A stretch of 64,000 nt of DNA from Rattus norvegicus. Taxonomy: Eukaryota; Chordata; Mammalia; Rodentia; Muridae. The DNA lies in NCBI RefSeq assembly GCF_036323735.1, contig NC_086024.1:71629924-71693923 (forward strand), read 5' to 3'. A program made the position numbers and the translations under genes. The notes beneath the pieces are model-generated. The model did no database searches and was not told where the DNA came from. It saw only the letters and a list, made by a program, of their open reading frames with translations. Position 1 is the first letter of the stretch; each line of letters opens with the position of its first letter. Shown here one piece after another: positions 9,885-22,556 of this stretch.

Positions 9885-11896
9885 TTTTCTTTCTCTTCTC
9901 TGTTATGGATATTTTCTTTACTTAAATTTCAAATGTTATCCCCTTTCCCAGTTCCCTCTCTAGAAACCCTCTATTACATACCCCATCTCCCTGATTCTAT
10001 GAGTGTTCTCCTCAACCCACCCACCCACCACCCAGCCCATCCCTCCTCCCCACCCTGGTATTCTTATACACTGAGGCACCAAGCCTTCCTAGGACCAAGA
10101 GCTTCTCCTCTTATTGATACTCAACAAGGCAATCCTCTGCTACACATGCAGTTGAAGCCATGGACCGCTCCATGTGTACTCTTTGTTTGATGGTTTAGTC
10201 CATGGGAGCTCTGGGGTGTCCAGTTGGTTAATATTTTTGTTCTTCATATGGGATTGGAAACCCCTTCAGCTCTTTTAGTACTTTCTCTAACTCCTCCATT
10301 GGAGACCCTGTGATCAGTCCAATGGTTGGCTGCAAGCATCTGCCTCTGTATTTGTCAGGATCTGGCAAAGCCTCTCAGGAGAAAGCTATATCAAGCTCTT
10401 GTCAGTATGTACTTCTTGGCATCTGCAACAGTGTCTGGGTTTGGTGACTGTATATGGGATGAATCCCCAGGTGGGGCAGGTTCTGGATGACCTTTCCTTC
10501 AGTTTCTGCTCCACACTTTTTCTCCGTTTTCCTTCTGTGAGTATTTTGTTCAAACCCAAGGATAACGAAAACTATTCTCAACTATAAAAGAACTTTTAGG
10601 GGAAGCAACATCCTTGACCTCAAGCAGTATTACAGAGCAATGGTGAGAAATATTGTATAGTATTGGTACAGAGATAGGCAGATAGATCAATGGAATAGAA
10701 TTGGAGACCCAGAAATGAACCCACACACCTATGGTCATTTGAGCTAAAATCATCCAGTGGAAAAAAGACAGCATTTTCAACAAGTAGTGCTGATTCAACT
10801 GGAAGTCAGCAAGTAGAAGAATGCAAATAGAACTATTCTTACCTTCATGTCCAAACCTCAAGTCCAAATGGATCAAGGACCTCCACACAAAACCAGATAA
10901 ACTGAAACTAATAGATAAGAAAGTGGGGAAGAGCTTCAAACACATAGGCCTGGGGGAAAATTTCCTAAACAGAACACCAAACACTTTTACTCTAAGATCA
11001 TTAATAAAAAAATGGGATATCATAAAATTGCAAAGCTTCTGTAAAGCAAAGGAAACTGTCATTAGGGAAAAATGGCAGCCAACAGTTTGGGAAAAGATCT
11101 TTACCAATCCTAAATCCCAAAGAGGGCTAAAATCCAATATATAGAAAGAACTCAAGAAGATAGATTTCAGAGAATCAAATTAAAATTGGGATACAGAGCT
11201 AAACAAAGAATTCTCAGCTGAGGAATATCAAATGCCCAAGAAGCACCTAAAGAAATGGTCAACATCCTTAGCCATCATGGAAATGCAAGTCAAAACAACC
11301 CTGAGATTCCACCTCACACCAGTCAGAATGGCTAAGATCAAAAGCACAGGTGACAGCAGATGCTGGCGAGGATGTGGAGAAAGAGAATATTCCTCCATTG
11401 TAGGTGGGATTGCAAGGTGGGACAAACAGTCTGGAAATCAGCCTGGAGGTTCCTCAGAAAATTGGACATTCCACTCTCTGAGGACCCAGCTATACCTCTC
11501 CTGGGCATATACCCAAAAGATGCTCCAACACACAACCAAGACACGTGCTCCACTATGTTCATAGCAACCTTATTTATAAAGCCAGAAGCTGGAAAGAACC
11601 CAGATGCTCTTCAACAGAGGAACGGATTCAAAAAATGTGGTACATCTACATAACAGAAAATTACTCAGCTATCAAAAACAGTGACTTCATAAAATTCATA
11701 GGCAAATGGATGGAACTAGAAAATATCCTGAGTGAGGTCACCCAATCACAAAAGAACACATTATATGTACTCACTGATAAGTGGATATTAGCCCAAAATC
11801 TCAAATTTACCCAAGGTATAATTGCAGACCACTCGAAGTTCAAGAAGAAGGAAGATCAAAGTGCAGATGTTTCATTCCTTATTAGAAGGGGAAACA
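9885..11896 (-). mobile_element. LINE-1 with 5' inversion (twin-primed)
   Basis: 9885-10548 is an L1 3' UTR in reverse orientation. At about 10549 the orientation flips and 10550-11896 is L1 ORF2 C-terminal sequence in forward orientation, ending at the ORF2/3'UTR border near 'ttattagaaggggaaaca'. The 3' UTR piece begins on the L1 map at 'gaacaaaatactcac', almost exactly where the flipped piece ends. This is the known twin-priming outcome of an insertion on the minus strand. ORF2 carries stops and frameshifts. Target-site duplications are not clear; 'tttctttct' occurs near both outer ends but could be chance. Confidence 0.85.
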
Positions 11897-12127
11897 GATA
11901 ACCTTTCTTTCTATGTAAGAGGAGTCTTTGCCGGACTCTGCTCAGTTGCTTGTGGTTTGCTGGCACTTATTGTGGTTCTTTGGATTCCAGGACAGGTTCA
12001 TTTTATCATGATGTGTTCATTGTCTTCATCTCTATAGATTATTCCATTGGCTATAGTTTAAGAATATTGGTATTAGCTGTTCTTTGAAATTCTGTTAGAA
12101 TTCTGCACTAAAACTATCTGACCCTGT
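11897..12127. other. Short spacer between two L1 copies
   Basis: Unique-looking sequence with no feature recognised. Confidence 0.4.
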
Positions 12128-14575
12128 TTTTTTTTTTTTATTACTAAGTTTATTTTTTTACAATCCAGTCATTGCCGACTTCCTGGTCTGCCCTCCCACC
12201 ATTTCTCATCCCATTTCTCCTTCCCCTTGTCTCAAAGAGGATGTCTCCACCATCCCACCTGGCATCCCCACTCCCTGGGCCCTCAAGTTGCTAGAGGGTT
12301 AGGTGGGTCTTCTCCCATTGAGGTCAAATCAGGTCGTCCTCTGCTGTGTATGTGTTAAGGACCTTGGACCAGCTTCTGTATGCTGCCTCCTTGGTGGCTC
12401 AGTGTCTGAGAAATCTCAGGGTTCCAGGTTAATGGAGACTGTTGGTCTTCCTATACGGTTACCCTCCTCCTCAGCTTCTTCCAGCCTTTCCCTAATTCAA
12501 TCACAGGGGTCCTGACTTCAGTTCCATGATTGGGTGTAAATATTTACATCAATTTCAATCAGCTGCTTATTGGGTCTTTCAGAGGACAGTTCCTATCCGT
12601 AAGCATGCCATAGCATCAGAAATAGTGTCATGCCTCCTCCATTTTTGTCCCTAAATTTCTTTTATCCCTGGGTTACTTTTATTTGCTTGTTTGTTTTGTT
12701 TTGTTTTGTTTTGGGGAAACTCGTAATGAGTATGTCTATTTCTTTAGGGGCTGAAGTGCCTGATCTTGACTTAATTTTTGGAAGAGGTATCTGTCTAGAA
12801 ATTTGCCCCTTTCCTTAAGAATTTCCAGTTTTGTGGAGTTCAGGCTTTTGAAGTAAGACATAATGATTCTTTGAATTTCCCTTTTCATTTCTGATTTTGT
12901 TTACTTGGATACTGTCTCTACCTTTTGATTAGTTTGGCTAAGTGTTTGTCTATCTGGTTCGCTTTATCAAAAACCAGCATTTGTTTTTGTTGATGTTTTT
13001 GTTTTGTTTATTTTGTTTTTAATTGATTGATTTCAGCACTGATTTTGATTATTTGCTACCTTCTACTTCTCTTTAGTATTTGTCCTTCTCCATCTCCTTC
13101 ATTGCCTTCTCCTTGTCTTTCTTCTTCTCCTTCTTATTATTCTTTTTTCCAGAGATTTCATGTGTACTTTTAAGTTGCTTATATGAGAACATTCTTGTTC
13201 ATGGAGGCACTTAGTGCTATAAAATTTCATCTTAACCTTGCTTTCATTAATCCCATAAATTTGGGTATGTTGTGTTTTGATTTTCATTGAATTCTACAAA
13301 GTTTTAAATTTTGTTATTTCTTCCCTGACCCAGAGATCATTGTATAGAGTTGTTCAGTTTCCATGATTGCTTTAGATTTTTGTTGTTACTGTTGTTGTTG
13401 AAGCTCAGCTATTATCCATGGTGCTTTGATATGATACAAGGAGTTATTTTAATTTTCTTTTATCGTTTTAGGTTTAGTTTGTGACAGAATATATGGTCCA
13501 TTTCATAGAAGGATCCACAAGGTGCTGAGAGGAAATTATATTCTTTTGTGTTTCTGTAAAATATTCAGTAAATATCTGTTAGATTCTTTGATTAACAATG
13601 CTGGTTAGTGTCATTATTTCTTTGACTAATTGTTTTCTAGATAGGGTGTCAATTGGTGAGAGTGGGGTTTTGAGGTCTCACACTATTAGTTTGTCAGTTT
13701 GAATGTGAAATGTAAGCTTTAGCAGTGTTTCTTTTATAAATGTGGGTACCCTTGTGGGCATAGTTTCTCTCTTGTACTCTGTTCCCTATGATTGCATCTG
13801 TTTTCCTTGTTCTCTTCCTTAGTTTTTCCATCTCCATTCCCTCAGATTGTTTTGTTTATTGCTTCTATTTCTATTTTCAGGTCTTAAACATTTTCTTTCT
13901 TAAATTGTATTTTCATGTATTTCTTTAAAGGATTTGTTTCCTCCTTACAGTCTCTACTTGCTTGATTGTATTTACCTGCATTTACTTTAAGCTATTTATT
14001 CATTTCCTTTTTAAAGGCCTCTATCATCTTTATAAGATCAGATTCAATATCATTTTCTTGTGTTTAAGTTATGTTATGGTATCCAGGACTTGCTACAGTA
14101 CGATATCTGTACCCTGAAGGTATTCTTTTGCCCTGGCTCTTGTTGATTTTGTTCTTTCAAAGGTATTTAGCCATCCTGATGACTTTAATCCTTGGTTGTT
14201 TCTGTTGTAATAGATATTGGGAGGTGACCTAATCTCCATGATACTGGAGTGTCAGGCTGATGATGGTTATCATTGGTTTATGGTTCTGGATCAGATAAAG
14301 GTATGTGAAGAAGTGGTGGCACAATGGGTGTCTAGAGTGGACTGTCAACTGCTCAAGGTAGCTGGGGGTGCCCCAGAGGACTCATCAGGCAGGGAAGATG
14401 ATTTCAGGAAGGTAATCTCAGCGGTATGGTTCCAGATCAGCATATCTAATGAAGGTAGGAAAAGAGGTTGTGGGAGAATGGGTATCTAGCGGGATTGCAG
14501 CCTATTCAGGGAAATTTGGGGTGTTGCAGAGGACTCAGTGGAGAGGAAGATGGCTTAAGCAAGGGGTGTATTCTG
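12128..14575 (-). mobile_element. Internally deleted Lx-type LINE-1 keeping 3' UTR, middle of ORF2, start of ORF1 and 5' UTR
   Basis: Read on the minus strand from the right: 5' UTR monomers (14575-14230), 5' UTR/ORF1 N-terminal coiled-coil region (about 14220-13830), the endonuclease-to-pre-RT part of ORF2 (about 13790-12720), then an Lx-like 3' UTR (12640-12128) with a poly(T) at the left end. Missing are most of ORF1 and the RT and C-terminal part of ORF2. All parts keep one orientation, so this is internal deletion and not inversion. All frames are broken. Confidence 0.75.
14284..14575 (-). repeat. Two L1 5' UTR monomers (about 146 bp each)
   Basis: 'ttctggatcag' at 14284 and 'ttccagatcag' at 14430 start two related units. 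Both continue with 'aaggta', 'atgggt(g/a)tctag' and 'ccagaggactca/gcagaggactca', then 'gaagatg'. In murine L1 such tandem monomers carry the promoter, here pointing leftward into the element. Decayed. Confidence 0.65.
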
Positions 14576-15548
14576 CTTTCTATCCTTACTTTCATTTCAT
14601 AGGGCTTTATATTCTAAATGTGTTATATCAGCATGCTTTGCTAAAATAAAGTATTTTAAATTTAATTGTCTTGAATTGTAAAGTATTTCCATTCATCAAT
14701 CTGTGCCTTGAAAACATTTTATATATTTACATTTTATATTATATTAAAATGTAGTTTTGCATTTATTGGAAAACTGTATTCTAATTCCAATAATCATTTT
14801 GTTTCATTGGTTATGTAGGGATATTGATTTACTACATTTCTAGGGGGATATTTCTCAACCTTTAAATGAATCTTTGAAAATTATTTGGTTAAGAAAGTAG
14901 TCATAAATTCTTTACACACAAACATCATATATATATATATATCCGAAGTAAACATATGTATGGGAATATGGGACAGATCAAAGAATGTCCTTTTGAGTCA
15001 TTATTCATTAAACTAGTATATAAAAGTACTAAGCCTCTGTGTGTATACTTACATATGTATGTAAATATGCATTCATGTATACATATATGTAATATGTAGT
15101 ATGAGTAGGGTTATATGTTTAGGTCAAAGATGAGAGGCATAAATAATACTCACAGGATAGTCAAGAAAAGTGTGCTAGAAAAATCAAAGTAAATATATGA
15201 ATTGTTTAATTTTAAATTTCACATATGCAACAGTTTTTTTCAGTATAAGTATTCTTCATTTGTTTTTCCAAGTAATATTTGATGCAAATAAAATATGTAG
15301 TATGAATAATATTCCATTTATAAATAATTAGGATGGTTAACATAAGGATGCTAAATGGTGGGAGCATGAGTTCTAAATATTTAAGTGTGAGGTTAAGTGG
15401 ATCTGATTATAAATACCAATTACTAGGTATTTAGTATTAATTTAGTGTTCTTAAATTGGATGCATCAACATTAATTCATGATCACTTTAATTCACACAAA
15501 TATTCATGCATAACAATGGTTTTGGATGAGTTTGTGTGTATCTATTTG

Positions 15549-15549
<1 letters not shown>
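14576..15549. other. Unique AT-rich sequence with short AT runs
   Basis: Includes a short (AT)n at 14928-14942 and TATG/TACA-rich text at 15020-15110. No gene or repeat family recognised. Confidence 0.5.
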
Positions 15550-15550
<1 letters not shown>

Positions 15551-15619
<69 letters not shown>

Positions 15620-15637
15620 CTACACACACACACACAT
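15551..15637. repeat. Compound (CA)n(TA)n(CA)n microsatellite
   Basis: A CA run, then a TA run, then two more CA runs. The open frames across it on both strands are artefacts of the repeat. Confidence 0.97.
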
Positions 15638-15844
15638 GTGCATTGCACATTGCTTGGCAGTGAGGGAGCTTTAGAAGTAAAGAATTTTGGTAGATGAAAG
15701 TTCTTTTATGCCCCAGATTTTTAATTTTTAATAAATATTTACAATATATCAAATCAGTACTCATTGAGTAATATATAGCTGTTTATTTCAAGACTCAGAA
15801 AATAATTAGCCTGAAATACCTTGTAATTCTGAAGTTACAAAATG

Positions 15845-15845
<1 letters not shown>

Positions 15846-15919
<74 letters not shown>
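15846..15919. repeat. Compound (CA)n(GA)n microsatellite
   Basis: CA run to about 15880 followed by GA run to 15919. Confidence 0.97.
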
Positions 15920-15924
<5 letters not shown>

Positions 15925-16618
15925 ATTTGCTAAAAGAAAGCATAAAACAACTAAAAATATCAAAAGCATAGAAATCTCCTCAGAGATTAAATTTTTCCAT
16001 TTTGGGAGGAAATCTCATTAATATACAAGGTGTTCTAATGAGAGGTAAATAAACAGGATGATCTAAAGGAAGGTGAAAAATTGTATCCTGTAAGAGCAGA
16101 GCCTAGACTCAGGAATTAAAATAAACTTAAAGGCCTCAGGAAGTTCCTGAAATTGACTGTATACACTAGTTTTTTCCTTATCCATGTATATGGAAGCAGC
16201 AAGGATTTCAGGTAAAAAACAAAGAAAGAAAAGGAAGGAAGGAAGGAAAGAAAGAGGGAAGGAAGACGAAAAAAAATCTAGAAAATCTCAGATAAGTTAA
16301 ATTGCCAGAAATGATCGACTACTCAAGCTGCCTGTGAGAAGCAGAGAGGAGCCTCATCAGCCTGGAAGATGTTCAGACAGACCACCTGAGATTTGTACAA
16401 GTAAAATTTTCTAATCTATTGAGCTTACTGCAGGATTGTAAGCTTCACAGGTTGCCATCAATGATGGCTGTACTTCTGAATCATTTCTGTTCCTCTTAGT
16501 AACTGCTTATAACTACACTCAATAAAACTCATTAGTTAACCAAGATGGAAATGGAAAGTGTTTTACCATGGTCTGTCATTGATTTCCTAACTGAAATAAG
16601 TGGAAATATGTGTTCATG

Positions 16619-16619
<1 letters not shown>
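15920..16619. other. Unique sequence with a purine tract
   Basis: A GGAA/GAAA purine tract lies at 16221-16262. The rest holds no recognised feature. Confidence 0.5.
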
Positions 16620-16665
<46 letters not shown>

Positions 16666-16678
16666 CACACCCCCCCAC
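16620..16678. repeat. (CA)n microsatellite with C-rich end
   Basis: CA run ending in C-rich text. The forward open frame across it is an artefact. Confidence 0.97.
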
Positions 16679-16679
16679 A

Positions 16680-19600
16680 TGCACACTCCTGAAAAGAGTT
16701 TCTGATGATCACAACATTTTGTCAAAATATAAATTTAATTTGTGTTAAAACCAAATATACAAAAGAAATATCTTTAAGTCCATGCTTATATAAATGAACA
16801 AAGAAGCAGATAAGTGGGAAAAAAGACACTGTTTTTCAAACATTAATTTCCCAAGTAGTTAAGGAATTTGGACATTTGTCCTTTTTCCAAGTTAACTCTT
16901 ATCAAGGCTATGAGAGATTAGTTTCCCCATGTTTCAGTTCTTATCACTTTTCTCCATCATCAAAGCAAGCAATCATGCACTTAGGATCTGACACATTGAA
17001 ATTTCAACCTTGCCTGGTTGATTTTTCTTTAGAATGGACTTTATGAAAAAATAAATCATTTGAGAAATGCAATTTTCCATGAACATATTTTCCTCAGTAT
17101 TGATCACAACATACCCAGACCAGGGGAGGAAGTTTTGGCAAGCAGATATAGACAGGGCTACCTGCTTCAAAGATATGCTTTTGGGGGTTATTAGAAACAG
17201 TGTTGATTCTGGCTTGGACACTATTGGTTTTCTTCTGCAAAACAGGATGAAAATAATCAGCAAAGCCTTTTGGGGCAGACCTATCAATCTATAACCCAAA
17301 CTCATGATGCTGACGCAAGACTATGTAAAATCTTGTTTTAAAATGCAAATAATAAAATGATGAAATAAAAGGTACAACTAACAAAAGCATGAATAATAAA
17401 CTATTAGTTCATTTGTCAATATATGATTATCTGGAAGAGTGCACTTATGACTTCTATTTGCTGAGAGGAGGCATATTGGTTTTTTACCTTCATTATTATT
17501 TTCTTCATAAGGCTTTTATGACAATTCAATACTAAATGAGAGGTCTCTAAAATCACTCTTTTAGATAAGCTCACACAAGAAAATTGTTTAGACATGAAAT
17601 AATGAAAAAATTATTATATTCAAAAATAGTTCCTGGTATGTAAGACCTTATTGTTTCACACTGTTGTCCTTTTAAGTATGTTTCATGGAGAAACAAGATG
17701 ACTCAACTTGAGAGTTATTCAATGGATGCTCATGTTGGGAGTGCTTCTGTTTTCCAGGAGGGAAGGCAAAAGAATTATACAGGAATAACATTAACACAAA
17801 TGATTTGGCAAAATTTGGCTTTTCTCCTCTGAACTTGCTACTAACAATTGTTTATATACTTGTATTATTATACATGATACATAATACTTAAAACACATCT
17901 GAATTCACATAAGCTCATCGTCAGAAAACATACTTTTACTGTTACTATCTTAAATGGTTACTGTATAGAAATAATTAACATAATGATATATTTTTGTCCT
18001 CAAATATTTCTATAGCAGTGATCGTTGGAATGATCAACCACTTGGGTAATATAAATGAGGAAATATGGTCAGCTAAATTTGGGAGCACATAAGATAAAAG
18101 TGACTCTGTGATATCTGGCATAGCAAAGGAGAAACTTCTTCCTTCTTGGTACTATTTATTTTAATTATGTGAGCGTATGTTTAATTTCTATTCCTCTCTG
18201 TTAGGAGGATCGGTTTGAGCTTTTTTTTTTTTTCATTTTTTTTTCTGTTTTTGTATCTGCAGCTTCCCCCACTTGTTTAATCACAATGTGCTTTGTTTAA
18301 TATTTCAGGACTGTTTATCAAGACACCTTAATTTGATTGTTTCCTTTCAAATTTGTCTTCACCAGGTGTTTCTTGACTGGAACACATTTCCCACATGATA
18401 AAATTACAGGTCTAATTAATGCCTTTAAGGACATTGGTGCACAATTCACACCTAATTTTCTGCAGGGGGCATATTTAGGTGTTTAACTAGGTGGAACTCT
18501 GTGCTGAGGATCTCATTTGCATACAAAGCCCCTTTTGTTGTCTGTAAACACTCCACAACAGAAACAAAGAGCATATGCACTTTCTTTGGTTTTGCTGTGT
18601 ATTAGCAAGCAGAGAAAAACAGAAAGTAAATATATCTGAGGCACATTTTATGAAAGCAGAAACAAAAATCCTATTAGATTATGTATTGATATATGAAGTA
18701 AATGTCTTTATAAAATGATGAGAATACTACCCAATGTTTGAAAAAAATGAAGGGGGGGAGTTGGAATAAACATTGCAAAATATGTACAAGCTTTGAAAAA
18801 GTGCATCTGAGATGTATCCAGAGGATCAGTATGAAAATGTGGCCTTACATGAAGCACCAAAAGAAAATTTAAGTGACCAGCGATGCAAACTGGCTGAATG
18901 CTGGCCAGAATACAAACTTCATTCTTCTGAATTCTTAAGCTTGTAAGATCTGGATGAGGGAATCTTTTTAGGACAGGATTCTCAATCATGTTCTATGTCA
19001 GTTTTAATCTCTTCTGAGACCTTTATGTTATAGACACCTTAATATTCCCAGTAAAGTACTGGATTCATGGTTAAGATGTTGATCCTCTTAAAAGTGACTT
19101 CCTAAGAGCTATTCATAAAAACTAAAGATGTTTTAGGGCCATTTCTCTGATGAGACACAAATAAATATCTTAACAGTCTTTTAATATGAACAAGTTTTTT
19201 TCTGACAGTTATAAAAATGTTAGAATGGGATAAAAATAGAATGCTATAAACAAAGTTTAGGAGACCAAAATACCTTATTAAACAATGTTGAGCTAGGGAA
19301 CAGAGGCTAGAGTATATGCCAAAGGCTCAAGTACATAGGCATCAGAGGTCATCTCTTTGGCTAATTAGCATTACCCTACTGAAAGCAAAATACATGTCCT
19401 AGGTCTTAATTCTTCGCTGAGAAAGTGCTTTAAGAATTTGGAGCCAGGCACAGAGTTAAGGCAGATTCTCCTGTCCCTCCAAAAGTTGAAGAGTCTAGAC
19501 TGTCCTCCCTGCACTGTTGCCTTCTCAACAGACAACTCTGGGAAACTTTCCATGCTTGTAAATTTGTCATGAAGCCTTTAAAAGACTTACATTTCAAAAA

Positions 19601-19700
19601 AGCAAAGAGGAAAATGACAATGCCCAGTAAATGCCTGGAGAACAATAATATTAAGGCCTAGAAAAAGAGAAATGCCTGTGAAAGGTTAATCAAGCTGAAG
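16680..19700. other. Transposon-poor block of about 3 kb
   Basis: No L1, SINE, LTR or microsatellite of note in 3 kb, unlike most of the window. It contains the conserved-element candidate at 18240-18640. The stretch 16973-17305 is stop-free in one frame on each strand over 75-110 codons, but has no splice context, no recognised domain and no codon signal I can judge. Confidence 0.45.
18240..18640. promoter_or_regulatory. Candidate conserved noncoding element (enhancer-like)
   Basis: This stretch has the look of deeply conserved vertebrate noncoding DNA: homeodomain-type cores ('ggtctaattaatgc' at 18410, 'ttaatttgatt' near 18330), an octamer-like 'atttgcata' at 18510, CACCTGG/CCAGGTG-like E-box text near 18362 ('accaggtg'), and no repeats. 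It follows a poly(T) run. Conservation itself cannot be seen from one genome, so this is inference. Confidence 0.35.
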
Positions 19701-19704
19701 GAAA

Positions 19705-20908
19705 TGTTGAGAATTTATTTTTATTTTTATTTTTATTAGATATATTTCTTTACTTATATTTCAAATATTATTGTCTTTCCCGGTTTCCTGTTCATAAGCC
19801 CCCTCATCTTCTCCCCCTCCCCCTTACCTGTGTTCTTCCTATCCATCCCTCCTTACCACCCCACCCCCCAACATTCTCCTGCACTGGTGGTCCAACCTTG
19901 GCAAGACCAAGGGATTCCCCTTCTACTGGTGCCCCAACAAGGCTATTCTCTGCAACACATGCAGTTGGAGCCTTGGGTCAGTCCATGCAGAGTCTATCAC
20001 TAGTGGTTTAGTTCCTGGAAGCTCTGGTTGGTTGGCATGGTTGTTGTTATGGAGTTGCAAGCTCCTTCAGCTTTTTCAATCCTTCCTCTAATTCCCTGCC
20101 AGGGGGTCCTGTTCTCAAAATTGGACATATGTGGGGCAGGGTCTGAATGGCCATTCCTTGAGTTGCTGCTCTAAACTTTGCTTCCATATCACCTCCTACA
20201 GATATTTTTTCCCCTTTTAAGAAGGGGTAGGAGGATCCGCATTTTAGTCATCCTTCTTGAGCTTCCTGTGGACTGTGGATTGCATCTTGAGTAATTCGAG
20301 CTTTTGGGCTAATATCCACTTATCAATGAGTGCATACCAAGTGGGTTTTTCTGTGATTGGGTTACCTCACTCAGGATGATATTTTCTAATTCATTCCATT
20401 TGCCTATGAATTTCATGAAGTCATTGTTTGATAGCTGAGTAGTACTCCATTGTGTAGATGTACCACATTTTTTAATCTATTCCTCTTTTAAGGGCATCTG
20501 GGTTCTTTCCAGTTTCTGCCTATTATAAATAAGGCTGCTATGAACATAGAGGAGCACGTGTCTTTGTTATATGTTGAAGCATCTTTTAGGTATATGCTCA
20601 GGAGAGGTATAGCTGGGTCCTCAGGTAGTGGAATGTCCAATTTTCTGAAGAACCTCCACTCTTATTTCCAGAGTGGTTGTACGAGTTTGCAATCCCACCA
20701 ACAAAAGAGGATTGTTCCTCTTTCTCCACATCCTTACCAGCATCTGTTGTTCTATGAGTTTTTATCTAAGCCATTCTGACTGTTGTGAGTTGGAATCTCA
20801 TGGTTGTTTTGATTTGCATTTCGCTGATGACTAAGGATTTTGAACTTTCTTTAGGTGCTTTTCAGCCATTCTATATTCCTCACCTGAGAATGTTTTGTTT
20901 AGCTCTTA
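19705..20908 (-). mobile_element. LINE-1 3' end (3' UTR plus ORF2 C-terminus)
   Basis: Left end is a (TTTTA)n tract (the reversed A-rich tail), then the reversed 3' UTR landmarks and, from about 20280, the reversed ORF2 C-terminal region ('gggctaatatccacttatca', 'tattataaataaggctgcta'). The 3' UTR has an internal deletion near 20117, where the text jumps from 'ctgttctcaa' to 'catatgtggggcaggg'. 5' truncated at about 20908. Frames broken. Confidence 0.85.
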
Positions 20909-21055
20909 GTCAATAGAAAAGTACAATTTTCAAGAAATCCAATGGGTCATATTTCATCTACAAACATATCATTCTAAAGTCCCTGAATTTCCTTACGTGC
21001 TAGTGCTAGTATCTCCTTTTTCTTCTCTTAATTTTAATTTCAAAAGTCTATAGTC

Positions 21056-21089
<34 letters not shown>

Positions 21090-22066
21090 GTTTTGTACTA
21101 TCATACATTGAACCTATGGCTTCCAAACTCTTGTACTAGCTTTTCGCTTCAGTGTTTAAATAATGTCTACCTATGTGGCATATTATGTAAGTATTACATG
21201 AGGTGAGGAAGATACAAATTTATAATCTAAAATTAAAGTGGTTGTCATGCAGACCAGAATTTTGAAGTAATGTAGATTATAACCTTGTGACATTTGTTTC
21301 CTCCCTTCGAGCGCCTATATATCAGTCTAAAGATTTTTCAGTAGTTCTAGTTTACAGAAGATTGCGATGAGATGATGTTACATTCTAATTCTATTTTTTA
21401 TACAGAATGTGTGGACCGAGTAAAAATGAAATTATTTATAATTCCAAGTAGCAAAAATAGTCCTTTAAATTAAATATAAATCCCTTTTCACGAAAGGCAG
21501 TTTTGTGCGGCAGTATAGGAGTTGGACACTGCAGTTAGGCTTTATCAAATGCAAACTTTCCATTTGGGAGTTTTTGTGAGGTTTTATAAAAGATATTGGC
21601 ACTATCCTAGTATATATGGTTGAAAGATTATTATTATTTTACAGTGTATTATAATTGTAATAGCTTCTCTTTTTTCTAGATAACATTTGAGAGTTGAGTG
21701 TATATCATACAACCAGGAATTGCTTAATGTGGGATAAATTCTGAAATGTGCATCATCATATAATTTCATCATTATTTTGAGGATATTCTTACAGAGACAA
21801 AGACAGTTAATGTGGTCTTTGGTGCCATAGTTTTATATATAAATTATTGAATGATATTAGTATATGACATGTGATGCCACATTATTCCTCTTATTCATGC
21901 AAAATTTTGGATTTGGATTTTGTTTTAATAGATTGTATGGTACAATGCAAACAAACATTTAAGAAGGGGAACATTTTGAAGTCTTTACATCACTTGCTTC
22001 TAATATATTCCCTGCCTCTATCAATAACCTTCTAGTTAATTGATAAATGTAGCCTTCTGGAACCTT
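20909..22066. other. Unique AT-rich sequence
   Basis: Contains only a (GT)n run at 21059-21086. No gene seen. Confidence 0.5.
21059..21086. repeat. (GT)n microsatellite
   Basis: Perfect GT run of about 14 units. Confidence 0.97.
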
Positions 22067-22431
22067 GTATTAGTTAGGGTTTCATTGCTGTAAAGAGACA
22101 CTATCAAAAAGGCAACTCATATAAAGATAAGTATGTCTTGGGGCTGGATTACAGTTTCATATTTTCAGTCTACCATTATCATGGCAAGAAGCATGGTATT
22201 GTGAAGGCAGACATGATGCTGGAATTACTGGGAATTCTAAATCTTCAACCTAAACTAACCAAAAGGAGACTGTATTCCCCAGGCATCCTAAAGAAGCCAG
22301 CCTACTCTGTCACACACTTCCTCCATCAAGGCCACAGCTATTACAAGCCCATATCTGCTTATAGTGTCATTTAATGTGAGCCAAGCAAACACCTGAACCT
22401 ATAAGGGTCAAACCTATTCAAACCACCAAAA
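22067..22431 (+). repeat. URR1-like rodent repeat (second subtype)
   Basis: Begins 'attagttagggtttcattgc' and continues 'caggcatcctaaagaagcc', 'cacacttcctccatcaagg' and 'attcaaaccacc' at the end. The order matches a common rodent repeat that shares its first bases with the copy at 466. Name tentative. The 78-codon frame in it is not a gene. Confidence 0.55.
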
Positions 22432-22508
22432 ACTTCTTTAGGAAAATGTGAAGTAAATATGTATTTCTAGTCTCTCTTATTCTTGGACAATAATAATGAA
22501 ATTTGTGC

Positions 22509-22556
<48 letters not shown>

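Noticed and set aside
10550..11155. 201-codon reverse open frame
   Set aside because: Antisense of L1 ORF2; the sense strand of the same bases aligns with ORF2.
9880..11915. 'tttctttct' as target-site duplication of the twin-primed L1
   Set aside because: Low-complexity and next to a poly(T)-like tail; could match by chance.
15504..15764. Repetitive open frames across microsatellites (also at 44502, 46350, 46416)
   Set aside because: Translations of dinucleotide or trinucleotide repeats; no coding evidence.
16973..17305. Overlapping open frames on both strands
   Set aside because: No family recognised and no splice sites; stop-free runs of this size occur by chance in a 64-kb window.
18708..18989. 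93-codon reverse frame with ATG
   Set aside because: No domain, no flanking exon signals, composition like the flanks.
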